The notes beneath the pieces are model-generated. The model was given only the letters and a program-made list of their open reading frames with translations, ran no database searches and was not told the origin of the DNA. A stretch of DNA of 64,000 nucleotides from Endozoicomonas euniceicola (GTDB lineage Bacteria; Pseudomonadota; Gammaproteobacteria; Pseudomonadales; Endozoicomonadaceae), in the NCBI RefSeq assembly GCF_025562755.1, contig NZ_CP103300.1, positions 5,272,501 through 5,336,500 on the forward strand, in the 5' to 3' direction. A program made the translations under genes and the position numbers. Of this stretch, positions 51,909-60,689 are shown piece after piece. Each line of letters begins with the position of its first letter. Position 1 is the first letter of the stretch.

Positions 51909-53222
51909 TCAGGCGAATGGCAGTCTGTTTTTTGCGAAGAAGCGCTGCAGAACCCGGGTTAACTGGAAGGCATCTCTGGTGCCGGCGGTCTCCCTGATAG
52001 AGTGCATACCGAAGGTTGGCAGGCCTATATCCAGTGTTCGAATGCCCAGCTCGCCGGCTGTTAACGGGCCGATGGTGCTGCCACAGGCAAGATCGGTGCG
52101 GGTGACGAAATACTGATAATCGGCACCCGCTTCACGGCACAGCATGCCAAACAGGGAGCAGGTTTCATCGTTGGAGGCATAACGCTGGTTGGCGTTGATT
52201 TTCAATACCGCGCCTTTATTCAGGAGAGGCTGATGATTGCCTTCATGACGATCTGCAAAGTTCGGGTGAACGCCGTGGGCATTGTCGGCTGAAATAATCA
52301 TGGACTGGCTGATGGCCCGGGCCAGGGCTTCAGTCGAGCCGGCAATCCGGTGCAGGATAGTTTTCAGCATGGGGCCCTGAGCGCCGGTGGCAGATTTGCT
52401 GCCGCACTCTTCATGGTCATTGCACACCAGAACCATAGGGGCGGTGCTGTTTTCCAGTGACTCGATCATGGCCGTCATGCCCACATAGCAACTAAGCAGG
52501 TTGTCCAGCGCCGTGCTGACGATAAACTCGTCTTTCAAACCGATAATGGCTGCGCCCTGGGTGTCGTAGAAGCTCAGATCGTATTCCAGCACTTCCTGAA
52601 CATTAGTGACACCTTCCGCAGCCAGTTGTTCTTTCAGCAGGGCGCGGAAATCAGCTTTTTCATTCTTGTCCAGCTGGCACAGAATGGGCGGGATATCGGT
52701 TTGCGGATTAATACTGCGGTTCTTGTTCGCTTCGCGGTCCAGGTGAATAGCCAGGCTGGGGATGTAGGCGATGGCTTTGCGGTAGTTGATCAGGCTGGAT
52801 TTCAATGCACCGGCAGTATCGAGATAAAAGACGCGTCCGGCAATGGACAGGTCACGATCAAACCAGGGGTTCAGCAAGGCGCCACCGTAAACCTCAACAG
52901 CCAGTTGCAGGTACTGGTGTTTGTGAAGCTCTGGTTGAGGCTTGACTTTCAGGCAGGGAAAATCGGTATGCCCACCCACCATACGAAAGCCCTGCTGGTG
53001 ATCGCCATTGGTAAAGGCAACAATGGATGAGTCGTTACGGGTGACATAATAGCGACCATTGTCTTTCAGTTGCCAAGCCTCAGACTCGTGCAGTTGCTGA
53101 AAGCCGTGTTGCTCCAGCCTGGCCACCATGTTTTTAACAGCGTGATAAGGGGTGGGGGACTCTCGCAGAAACTCCAACAGGTTCTGGTTAAAGTTCTGCT
53201 GGAGGGTTGATACTTGACTCAT
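51909..53222 (-). CDS. apeB: M18-family aminopeptidase (ApeB-like)
   Basis: Cytoplasmic zinc metallopeptidase removing N-terminal residues, mainly acidic ones. 437 residues, near the family norm of about 430. Metal-binding and catalytic segments: GGHTDFPCLKVKP (first His ligand), CNDHEECGS (Glu-Glu pair), SADNAHGVHPN, and GMHSIRETAGTRD (last His ligand). All are intact. AGGAG precedes the ATG. Single gene. Confidence 0.93.
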   Translation of the reverse strand: MSQVSTLQQNFNQNLLEFLRESPTPYHAVKNMVARLEQHGFQQLHESEAWQLKDNGRYYVTRNDSSIVAFTNGDHQQGFRMVGGHTDFPCLKVKPQPELHKHQYLQLAVEVYGGALLNPWFDRDLSIAGRVFYLDTAGALKSSLINYRKAIAYIPSLAIHLDREANKNRSINPQTDIPPILCQLDKNEKADFRALLKEQLAAEGVTNVQEVLEYDLSFYDTQGAAIIGLKDEFIVSTALDNLLSCYVGMTAMIESLENSTAPMVLVCNDHEECGSKSATGAQGPMLKTILHRIAGSTEALARAISQSMIISADNAHGVHPNFADRHEGNHQPLLNKGAVLKINANQRYASNDETCSLFGMLCREAGADYQYFVTRTDLACGSTIGPLTAGELGIRTLDIGLPTFGMHSIRETAGTRDAFQLTRVLQRFFAKNRLPFA

Positions 53223-53322
53223 GAATTCTCCTGATTTCAGCCGGTTTACCAGCGAACCTGTTATTATTCATGAAAAGTCTATTGGTGTCTTCTGGTCAGG
53301 CGTTGTTTTAGAGAGTAAATCT

Positions 53323-53742
53323 CTATTGGCACTGAAACTTTACGGTATATTTATACCCTGAACCGATGGCGTCGTCTGCAATGGCTCCACCCGCTGCGGT
53401 AGCCATTCCGGTGTCTTCTCCTTCTTCATCCTTTGACAGCGCCCAGACCGTCTGGCCGACATTTCTGGCAACTTTGGCCGCTGCCTTAAGTGCCAGGTAA
53501 TCACTTTCACTCATAGTGCCTGTATAGTGATACTCTTCGCTTAAAATGTAAGTCGTTTTATGCTGCTTGCCACAGAAGTTGTCTGCCTGAAACTTGGCTT
53601 CCCGATAGCCGGAAGTGCGATCGTCGGTGTTCAGGATAATCGTGTGGGTGCCTGAGGCACCAGGTCTCACATCCTGGTGATGATTCCAGAACGAGCATCC
53701 TGATAAGAAGCTTCCTATAACGATGATTCGTATAAATTGCAT
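53323..53742 (-). CDS. Small predicted lipoprotein
   Basis: 139 residues from ATG 53742, which follows GAGAGGA. Signal peptide MQFIRIIVIGSFLSGC with a lipobox-like SGC. The mature part has a Gly/Ala-rich C-terminus (TAAGGAIADDAIGSGYKY) and ends in FQCQ. No known family recognised. The frame runs up to 53802, but the extra N-terminus would hide the signal. It lies between the aminopeptidase gene and minE. Confidence 0.72.
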   Translation of the reverse strand: MQFIRIIVIGSFLSGCSFWNHHQDVRPGASGTHTIILNTDDRTSGYREAKFQADNFCGKQHKTTYILSEEYHYTGTMSESDYLALKAAAKVARNVGQTVWALSKDEEGEDTGMATAAGGAIADDAIGSGYKYTVKFQCQ

Positions 53743-53892
53743 CGCTTGTCCTCTCTGTGAGTAAACCTTCAATGGATGACTACTGAGACAATAGCCGCCC
53801 ATTGAAGTTCAATGAAGCGATGTAACGGAATGTTTAGAGGTGTAAGGAGAAACCTTGAGTATCAAAGTCCGGGGAGAAGGTCGCTCTGACCC

Positions 53893-54147
53893 TTATGCTT
53901 CAGGCAGTTGGACATTGACTTCCAGTACTGAGTAATCGCCTTCCCGGTCCAGCTTGATGGAGATGTCCTCCTCGCTGACTTCAATGTATTTACGAACGAC
54001 ATCAAGAATGTCTTTCTGCATGGCTGGCAGAACATTTTTGGTTGAACGGCTCATACGTTCATGGGCGACAATAATCTGTAAACGTTCCTTGGCAGTGACT
54101 GCGCTGTTATCTTCTTTGTTGCTGCGGAAAAGCTGAAGTAAGCTCAT
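53893..54147 (-). CDS. minE: Cell-division topological factor MinE
   Basis: Stimulates MinD ATPase and drives the pole-to-pole oscillation that keeps MinC away from midcell. 84 residues: N-terminal membrane-binding helix SLLQLFRS, the MinD-contact segment AKERLQIIVAHERM and the dimerising topological-specificity domain (about 35-84). 3 nt after minD; part of the minC-minD-minE operon. Confidence 0.96.
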   Translation of the reverse strand: MSLLQLFRSNKEDNSAVTAKERLQIIVAHERMSRSTKNVLPAMQKDILDVVRKYIEVSEEDISIKLDREGDYSVLEVNVQLPEA

Positions 54148-54150
54148 GTA

Positions 54151-54960
54151 TTAGCCCCCAAACATCCTTTGTAAAAAGCCTTTTTTAGGTGCTTCCAGAA
54201 AGCGATGAGGGATGTCTGTCCCGAGGAAGCGTTCGGTCATGTCTTTGTAGGCCTGACCAGCGTCACTGTTTTTCTGGTGAATAACAGGGATGCCCTGGTT
54301 GGAAGCTTTAAGGACTGACTGAGATTCCGGTATCACTCCCAGCAGGGGAATGGCAAGAATGTCTTTGACGTCTTCAACATTGAGCATTTCACCCCGCTCC
54401 ACCCTCTCCGGATTGTAACGGGTCAGCAGAAGCTGTTCCTTGACCGGTTCCAGGTTTTGCTCAGCGCGGCGGGAGCGGCTCTGCAGAATACCCAGTATGC
54501 GGTCCGAATCCCTGACAGAAGAGACTTCCGGGTTGGTGGTGATAATGGCTTCGTCGGCAAAATAGAGTGCCATCAGAGCACCGTGCTCAATGCCGGCAGG
54601 GGAGTCGCAGACGATATACTCAAAGTCTTTGGCCAGTTCATCAAGAACCGCTTGCACTCCGTCTCTGGTGAGTGCTTCTTTGTCACGGGTCTGGGAGGCG
54701 GGAAGGACTGCCAGGTTTTCTGTGCGTTTGTCACGGATCAACGCCTGGTGCAGGGCTGCTTCACCATTGATAACATTCACCAGATCGTAGACGACGCGTC
54801 GTTCACAGCCCATGACCAGGTCAAGATTTCTCAGACCTACGTCAAAATCAATAACGACAGTGCGATGCCCTTGTAATGCCAGGCCGGTGGCGAATGAGGC
54901 GCTGGTCGTTGTTTTACCAACCCCTCCTTTTCCTGAGGTAACAACGATAATTCGGGCCAA
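54151..54960 (-). CDS. minD: Septum-site determining ATPase MinD
   Basis: Membrane-associated ATPase that carries MinC. 269 residues. Deviant Walker A SGKGGVGKTT (9-18, with signature K11 and K16); switch region VVIDFDVGLRNLDLVMG; C-terminal amphipathic helix FLQRMFGG for membrane binding. The start is TTG at 54960, supported by AGGA eight bases upstream and by the conserved N-terminus. Between minC (42 nt upstream) and minE. Confidence 0.96.
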   Translation of the reverse strand: MARIIVVTSGKGGVGKTTTSASFATGLALQGHRTVVIDFDVGLRNLDLVMGCERRVVYDLVNVINGEAALHQALIRDKRTENLAVLPASQTRDKEALTRDGVQAVLDELAKDFEYIVCDSPAGIEHGALMALYFADEAIITTNPEVSSVRDSDRILGILQSRSRRAEQNLEPVKEQLLLTRYNPERVERGEMLNVEDVKDILAIPLLGVIPESQSVLKASNQGIPVIHQKNSDAGQAYKDMTERFLGTDIPHRFLEAPKKGFLQRMFGG

Positions 54961-55002
54961 GTTAAACTTCCTGAATACCTGATTAACTGGAGGCCCCAGT
55001 AT

Positions 55003-55773
55003 TTATGAAAGCGCAGCTATGTGCAAGTGATCATCGTCAAGGAATATCTGTGCGTTCAAACCCCAGCGATGACTCCAGAGGCTGCTCTGGTCTTTACTGG
55101 TTAATTTGTACTGTCCACTGATTGATACCAGCTCTGCCTCAAATTGATTGCAGAAAATACGGGCCTTTTTGTCGCCGGTAATACCTGCAAGGGCGCGCCC
55201 CCGGAATGGACCATAGATGTGAATATGTCCTCCGGCCAGAAGTTCTGCGCCTTCACTGACCTGTCCCAGTACAATAAGGTCGCCATCAGAATGGATCTGC
55301 TGTCCGGATCGAACCGGACGACTGATAATGGTGGCCTCTGCCCGAACGGGGGTGGTTTTAGGTTTTTCTACAGGAATACTTGAGTCTGGCTGACTCAGCA
55401 TGATCACGTTGCTGTTTGGTGGTGCGGAATGCCTTTTTTGCTTCTGGTGGGGTAGCCAGGCAACGCCTGCCATCCGGGCTGTTTCTTTATGATGCTCAGT
55501 GCCGCCGCGCAGTGCGACAAGAACCATGCCGGTGTGATGAAGAAGGTGTCGTATGCTGATCAGATTTAGCTCTTCACTGCCGTTTTCCAGCTTATCCAGA
55601 TCCAGAACGACAGGTGTCTGCTGGAAAAAATTTGGAGCCTTGCTGGTCATACCTTCCAGTTGTTGTTTCAGTCGCCTGTGGCTGGTGGTATGCAGTTCCA
55701 GGGTGGTCAGTGTGTAGAGGCTACCTTTTAGCTGAAAGGCGGGCGAACTTTTGGGGTTAATGATGGAGGCCAT
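55003..55773 (-). CDS. minC: Septum-site inhibitor MinC
   Basis: Inhibits FtsZ polymerisation away from midcell. 256 residues: N-terminal FtsZ-inhibiting domain (1-110) and C-terminal beta-helix dimer/MinD-binding domain (about 150-255: RPVRSGQQIHSDGDLIVLG, GAELLAGGHIHIYGPFRGRA). A Pro/Ser/Lys linker joins them. First gene of the min operon. Confidence 0.94.
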   Translation of the reverse strand: MASIINPKSSPAFQLKGSLYTLTTLELHTTSHRRLKQQLEGMTSKAPNFFQQTPVVLDLDKLENGSEELNLISIRHLLHHTGMVLVALRGGTEHHKETARMAGVAWLPHQKQKRHSAPPNSNVIMLSQPDSSIPVEKPKTTPVRAEATIISRPVRSGQQIHSDGDLIVLGQVSEGAELLAGGHIHIYGPFRGRALAGITGDKKARIFCNQFEAELVSISGQYKLTSKDQSSLWSHRWGLNAQIFLDDDHLHIAALS

Positions 55774-55990
55774 GACTGCAACCAGAATCTCTGAAGCCTA
55801 GAGTTAAGTTGAGAGTAATAGGCTGGGTGTCAAATCACAAGTACTTTCAAAGTGGATGACTTTTATTTGCCCGTTTTTAAAGGTTTTTTTGACGAGGGTT
55901 TTGTTTTGGTCAGTGACAATTCTCTGGTTTTCGCTTATTAATGGCTCTGCTCGTTTAATTTAGTTGTTTCAGGTAGTTATTTCAGGACTT

Positions 55991-56923
55991 ATGTCGAAAA
56001 AAATGACAAACAAAACAGAGGCTGACCAGTTTCGCTGGTCTTTTCTTCACCCCCGTTACTGGCTGACGTGGCTTGGTCTGGGGCTGACGATTCTGCCTTC
56101 CTGGTTACCCTACCCGGTGCTGGTGCGATTGGGTAGCTGGATTGGCAGAAAGCTTTATCATCGCGGCGGTAAGCGTGTGGATATCGCCAGGGTGAATCTT
56201 GATAAGTGCTTTCCCGAGAAGACCGCTCGAGAGCGTGAGGCTCTGCTGAAAGCCAACTTTGAGTCAGTGGGTATCGGTTTGATGGAAGTGGTCATTGCCT
56301 GGTGGTGGCCGCGGTCAAGGCTGGAAAAACTGGTTCGCTTTAAAGGTCTGGAACACCTTGATTCATCCCAGGGGAAATTGTTGCTGATCATGCACTTTAC
56401 CACCATTGAAATTACCGGTGCTTTTATCGCCCTGCGGCATAGCCTTGACGCCACTTACAGAGAACACAAAAACCCTGTGTTTGAATACATGCAGAGAAAG
56501 CAGCGTCTGCGTTATGACCGGCGTAGTCGTTTGCTGGGCAGAAGGGATGTGCGGGGGATGCTGAAATCACTGCGGGGAGGGCGTACCGTCTGGTACTCGC
56601 CTGATCAGGATTACGGCCCTAAGCAAAGTGTGTTTGTTCCTTTTTTCGGAGTGCAGGCGGCGACTGTCACCGGCACATCGAGAATGGCAAAAATGGGCAG
56701 GGCGCAAGTGGTACCCATGATGCTGACCCGTTTGCCTAATGCTGAAGGTTATGAGCTGGAAGTGTTTGAGGGCTGGAGCGATTTTCCTGAAGGTGATGAC
56801 CATAAGGATGCTCAGGCGGTGAATTGTTTTATTGAAGCCCAGGTGAGAAAACGTCCTGAGCAGTATATGTGGTTGCACAGGCGTTTTAAGACTCGCCCTG
56901 AAGGAGAAGCTGGTTTTTATTAA
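55991..56923 (+). CDS. lpxL: Lipid A biosynthesis lauroyl acyltransferase LpxL
   Basis: Inner-membrane enzyme adding a secondary acyl chain to Kdo2-lipid IVA, using acyl-ACP. 310 residues from ATG 55991. The HxxxxE catalytic motif is HFTTIE (H135, E140). Strong family blocks are LHPRYWLTWLGLG, WYSPDQDYGPKQSVFVPFFG and QYMWLHRRFKTRPEG, which match E. coli LpxL rather than LpxM. Divergent from minC. A hairpin follows at 56947. Confidence 0.94.
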   Translation: MSKKMTNKTEADQFRWSFLHPRYWLTWLGLGLTILPSWLPYPVLVRLGSWIGRKLYHRGGKRVDIARVNLDKCFPEKTAREREALLKANFESVGIGLMEVVIAWWWPRSRLEKLVRFKGLEHLDSSQGKLLLIMHFTTIEITGAFIALRHSLDATYREHKNPVFEYMQRKQRLRYDRRSRLLGRRDVRGMLKSLRGGRTVWYSPDQDYGPKQSVFVPFFGVQAATVTGTSRMAKMGRAQVVPMMLTRLPNAEGYELEVFEGWSDFPEGDDHKDAQAVNCFIEAQVRKRPEQYMWLHRRFKTRPEGEAGFY

Positions 56924-56946
56924 TAGCCAAGTTTTTTTCACAGTTA

Positions 56947-56975
56947 CCAAACAAGCCCTTACAGGGCTTGTTTGG
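56947..56975. terminator. Perfect 13-bp hairpin after lpxL
   Basis: Arms ccaaacaagccct and agggcttgtttgg separated by 3 nt, 24 nt after the lpxL stop. There is little T-run, so it may act as a weak terminator or an RNA-stabilising hairpin. Confidence 0.6.
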
Positions 56976-57077
56976 TATGAGGGTAATGGGTTCAGTTTAT
57001 TTAGCAACTAATAGTTCAGGCAGCAGGTTATTCAACGGACTCCGGCTTGCTTAACAAGTAGTAGTTAGTAGTGTGTT

Positions 57078-57110
57078 TAAGCCCTTTGACCGTAGCAGGC
57101 AAAGGGCTTA
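57078..57110. terminator. Hairpin between lpxL and rapA
   Basis: Arms taagccctttg and caaagggctta with an 11-nt loop; followed by gctttt on the plus strand. Possibly the main terminator for lpxL and, reading the other way, the end of rapA. Confidence 0.6.
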
Positions 57111-57126
57111 GCTTTTAGAGACAGGG

Positions 57127-60009
57127 TCAGCCTGCAATCATCAATCGCAAACCATCCAACCTCAGCATGGCATTCTGCAAACACTGATGTCCAATAGCTG
57201 CCTGATTCTTGAGATGTTCTATCTCCTCATCACGAACGTTAGGGTTAACCGCTTTCAGGGCTGCCAGACGTTTGATCTCTTCCGTTACAGCGGCCAACAG
57301 AGCCGAGCAGGCTTCTGACACAATGGGCTGTACAGCGTCCTTGGCGTAACCTTCCGCACGTTCCAGCAGCTTGAGAATTGGCTCACGCTGGGCTTTTACC
57401 AGTTTTTTTGCCATACCCTTTTTGATGGGCTGTAACTGGGCGTTCAACGTATCAAAGGCTACTTTGGAGGCCAGATTGTTCATGCCCGGATCAATCAGGC
57501 AGCGAATCGGTGTCGCTGGCAGATAACGATCCAGCTGCAAACGCCGGTCACCGCTGCTTTCAACCACGTAAATCGCTTCCAGCAACATAGTGCCAGGCTT
57601 CAGAGCTTTGTTCTTCAGCAATGCCACCGATGTGTTACCCATATCGCTGGTCAGCAGCATCTCCATACTGTCGCTAACCATTGGGTGTTCCCAGGTCAGG
57701 AAGTGCATGTCTTCCCGTGACAGAGCCATTTCCCGGTCAAAGGTAACGGTCATGCCATCGGCAGAGAGCATTGGGAACGATGTCACCATGTGACTGCCGG
57801 GACGAATCACCAGGCAGTGTTTGGAATGGTCTTCCGATTCCACGCCAAAACCTTCGAACAGCTTTTCCATGTAACGCTTCAGCTGGCGAGGTTCTTCCTG
57901 CTCTTCAATATCGTTGATCATGTCTTCACTGGAAGACAGTCCACGGGAGTTGATTTCAAGCAGGCGGTCACGACCGTTATGCAGGTGCTCTTTTACCTCT
58001 GAATTCAATGCGGCTGTTTCACTGATCAGTGGCTCGATATCTTTCAGAGTTGCATTGCTTTCAGGTTGTAGCAGGGCCTGCAACTGTTCGCCATGCTTTT
58101 CAAACACCATGCTGCCCGATGGGCAGGTGTCCGCAAAGGCATTCAGACCACGATCGTACCAGTGGAACAACAGTTCCTGACTGGTATCTGTGATGTAAGG
58201 CACATGGATCTTGATGGTTTCAGTCTGACCAATACGGTCCAGTCGACCGATACGCTGTTCCAGCAGGTCTGGATGAGCTGGCAGGTCAAACAGCACCAGG
58301 TGGTGCGCGAACTGGAAGTTCCGGCCTTCGCTGCCTATCTCGGAACAGATCAGTACCTGGGCACCATATTCTTCATCGGCAAACCAGGCGGCTGCACGGT
58401 CGCGCTCAACAATGCTCATGTTTTCATGGAAAACCGCCGCAGGGATGCCGGATGTGATGCGCATGGCATCTTCCAGATCCAGTGCAGTATTGGCATTGGC
58501 ACAGATTACCAGCACTTTTTGCTTTTTAAGCAGCTTGAGCAGGTTGATCAACCAGTCAGTCCGGGGATCGACTTTCCACCAGGGATCCATATCATCCACA
58601 GTGATGTGGGACTGATAGGCCAGTTCCGGGTAGAGGCTGCAGCGAGTCTCCGTCTCTTCTTCCAGAGCGATCTGGTAAAGTTCCGGCAATGGCTGGGGGT
58701 AACCCTGAACCACACGACCAGGGAAGCCTCCGACAGCGGCCCGGGTGTTGCGGAACAGAATGCGTCCAGTGCCATGGCGATCCAGCAGACTGCGCAGCAG
58801 ACGGTTACGGGAAGAACTTCTCAGTTCCTCGTCGCCCATATTGATGTTATCAATCAGGTTCTGACAGTCCTCGCCCAGGAAGCTGATCAGATGTTTCTGA
58901 GCCGCTTCCGGAAGACGGTCGTTTTCCAGCAACTCCTGAACCGCCTCAGCCACAGGCTCATAGGTTTTTTCTTCATCCTGATAAGTCTTGAGATCGTGGA
59001 AGCGATCCGGGTCCAGCAGACGAAGACGGGCGAAGTGGCTTTCAGGTCCCATCTGCTCCGGGGTTGCGGTGAGCAGCAGCAAGCCAGGAATATGGCGGGA
59101 GAGCTGTTCGACCGTGCAGTACTCTGCACTCGGGCTTTCTTCATCCCAGACCAGGTGGTGCGCTTCATCAACGATGAGCAGGTCCCAGTCGGTCTGCATG
59201 GCCTGCTCAAAACGCTCAGCGTTATTGCTGAGGAAGTCCAGGCTGCACAGAATCAACTGTTCAGTATTGAACGGATTGTCATCATCGGCGTTACGGCAGC
59301 GTTCTTCATCAAACAGGCTGAAATGCAGGTTGAAACGACGGAGCATTTCTACCAGCCATTGATGCTGAAGGCTTTCCGGTACCAGAATCAGTATCCGGCT
59401 GGCCCGGCCCGTCACCAGCTGTTGATGCAGTATCAAACCTGCCTCAATGGTTTTACCCATACCCACTTCGTCAGCCAGCATGACCCGTGGGGCATGACGG
59501 CTGGATACTTCCCGGGCAATGTGCAGCTGGTGGGGTATCAGGCTGGTGCGTGCACCAACCAGCCCCCGAAGTGGGGAACGTTTCAGCTTGTGGTTGTGCT
59601 GCAGGGTTTTATAACGCAGGGAGAAATTGCTGTTCTGGTCAATCTGACCAGCCAGCATCCGGTCCTGCGGTTTGTTAAAGCGAATAAAGTTGCCCAGACC
59701 GGATTCGGGCAACACTTCAGTCTGACCTTCAGACGGACCGCCTGAGATCATACCTTCGTAAGTTAACAGGCCATTACTTTCAATGACGTCTGTCACCGTC
59801 ATGATCCAGCCCTCGTGACTTTCTACTTTGTCACCAGGGTTGAACTGCACGCGCGTTAACGGGCAATTGTTGACGGAATAAAGCCGGGTTTCACCGGTAG
59901 CGGGGAACAGTAGGGTGACCATCCGACCGTCGAGAGTAAGCACAGTGCCTAAACCCTGTTCGGTTTCGGTGTCACTAATCCAACGTTGTCCAGGAACGAA
60001 GCTCGTCAT
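57127..60009 (-). CDS. rapA: RNA polymerase-associated SWI/SNF ATPase RapA
   Basis: Swi2/Snf2-family ATPase that binds core RNA polymerase and helps it recycle. 960 residues from ATG 60009 (product MTSFVPGQRWISD, matching E. coli RapA); an alternative at 60036 adds 9 residues. Order: N-terminal Tudor-like domains, Walker A DEVGMGKT (180-187), DEAH box in LIVDEAHHLVW, helicase C-terminal lobe with GSEGRNFQFAHHLVLFDLP and QRIGRLDRIGQ, and the RapA C-terminal domain. No close partner gene. E. coli RapA has 968 residues. Confidence 0.95.
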   Translation of the reverse strand: MTSFVPGQRWISDTETEQGLGTVLTLDGRMVTLLFPATGETRLYSVNNCPLTRVQFNPGDKVESHEGWIMTVTDVIESNGLLTYEGMISGGPSEGQTEVLPESGLGNFIRFNKPQDRMLAGQIDQNSNFSLRYKTLQHNHKLKRSPLRGLVGARTSLIPHQLHIAREVSSRHAPRVMLADEVGMGKTIEAGLILHQQLVTGRASRILILVPESLQHQWLVEMLRRFNLHFSLFDEERCRNADDDNPFNTEQLILCSLDFLSNNAERFEQAMQTDWDLLIVDEAHHLVWDEESPSAEYCTVEQLSRHIPGLLLLTATPEQMGPESHFARLRLLDPDRFHDLKTYQDEEKTYEPVAEAVQELLENDRLPEAAQKHLISFLGEDCQNLIDNINMGDEELRSSSRNRLLRSLLDRHGTGRILFRNTRAAVGGFPGRVVQGYPQPLPELYQIALEEETETRCSLYPELAYQSHITVDDMDPWWKVDPRTDWLINLLKLLKKQKVLVICANANTALDLEDAMRITSGIPAAVFHENMSIVERDRAAAWFADEEYGAQVLICSEIGSEGRNFQFAHHLVLFDLPAHPDLLEQRIGRLDRIGQTETIKIHVPYITDTSQELLFHWYDRGLNAFADTCPSGSMVFEKHGEQLQALLQPESNATLKDIEPLISETAALNSEVKEHLHNGRDRLLEINSRGLSSSEDMINDIEEQEEPRQLKRYMEKLFEGFGVESEDHSKHCLVIRPGSHMVTSFPMLSADGMTVTFDREMALSREDMHFLTWEHPMVSDSMEMLLTSDMGNTSVALLKNKALKPGTMLLEAIYVVESSGDRRLQLDRYLPATPIRCLIDPGMNNLASKVAFDTLNAQLQPIKKGMAKKLVKAQREPILKLLERAEGYAKDAVQPIVSEACSALLAAVTEEIKRLAALKAVNPNVRDEEIEHLKNQAAIGHQCLQNAMLRLDGLRLMIAG

Positions 60010-60230
60010 GTCGTGACTACATACCTTGCCAGACAAAAAAGGGCGCTATATTAGCGGAATTACTTCTATAAGCAACCAGTACAAGTGCTAGATTTGTTGC
60101 CTTTTTACGTTTAAACGTTGTGCATGTAAGTACTGTACCAGTGCGCAGAGCCTATGAATTATAGACAGAAACCGAAGTGGAGTGGACCCAGCTTCGGTGG
60201 TTGGGGTAATAAAGGCAGAATTATTATGGA

Positions 60231-60509
60231 TCAGGCGACTTCGGACTCAGCTGTTTTTTCTTCAGAGTCTTTGCCAATTTTAAGCACCAGGTCAGGCTTG
60301 CCCTTGAACGCTTTGGACAGTACATCCTTGTTACGAGACAGCAGCAGGCCGATTTCTTCTGCCAGCTGTTCGTCGATGGTAAAGTGGTTTTCCAGCAGCG
60401 TGGTCAGGTTAGCTGCCAGTTCCAGCATGCGGTCATGTTCTTCAGCGGCTTTTTTGTCTGTAAACATACTCCCGTCCCGATCAACTCGCCACATAGGGGT
60501 AATTGACAT
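60231..60509 (-). CDS. yebG: YebG-family SOS-induced protein
   Basis: Small DNA-damage-inducible protein of unknown function. 92 residues. Aligned with E. coli YebG by eye: the start MSITPMWRVDRDGSMFTDKK, then EHDRMLELAANLTTLLE, and RNKDVLSKAFKG. AGGAGAG lies 6 nt upstream of the ATG. The LexA box at 60557-60572 strongly supports both identity and SOS control. Confidence 0.88.
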   Translation of the reverse strand: MSITPMWRVDRDGSMFTDKKAAEEHDRMLELAANLTTLLENHFTIDEQLAEEIGLLLSRNKDVLSKAFKGKPDLVLKIGKDSEEKTAESEVA

Positions 60510-60556
60510 GGCCCTCTCCTGTTTGGCATGGGGGTTACTATTAATTTAACGGATAC

Positions 60557-60572
60557 TGTATATAAATACAGT
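60557..60572. promoter_or_regulatory. LexA (SOS) box upstream of yebG
   Basis: CTGTATATAAATACAG fits CTGT-N8-ACAG, with T-A flanks as in the E. coli consensus. It begins 48 bp before the yebG start codon, so it overlaps the expected promoter. Confidence 0.9.
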
Positions 60573-60689
60573 CATTATGTCCAGCTAATTAAAATGTCCC
60601 GCCTTTTGAATATTCAAACTACCAAAGCAGTCCGGGTTATCGATACTGTCGTTGCCGCCAGTAGACTGGACTGCTTCCTGCCATCATGG

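Noticed and set aside
58093..59745. A 550-codon open frame on the plus strand opposite rapA
   Set aside because: It is exactly antisense to the conserved ATPase domain of RapA, lacks a ribosome-binding site and has no recognisable domain. Long antisense frames are common opposite GC-richer coding sequence.
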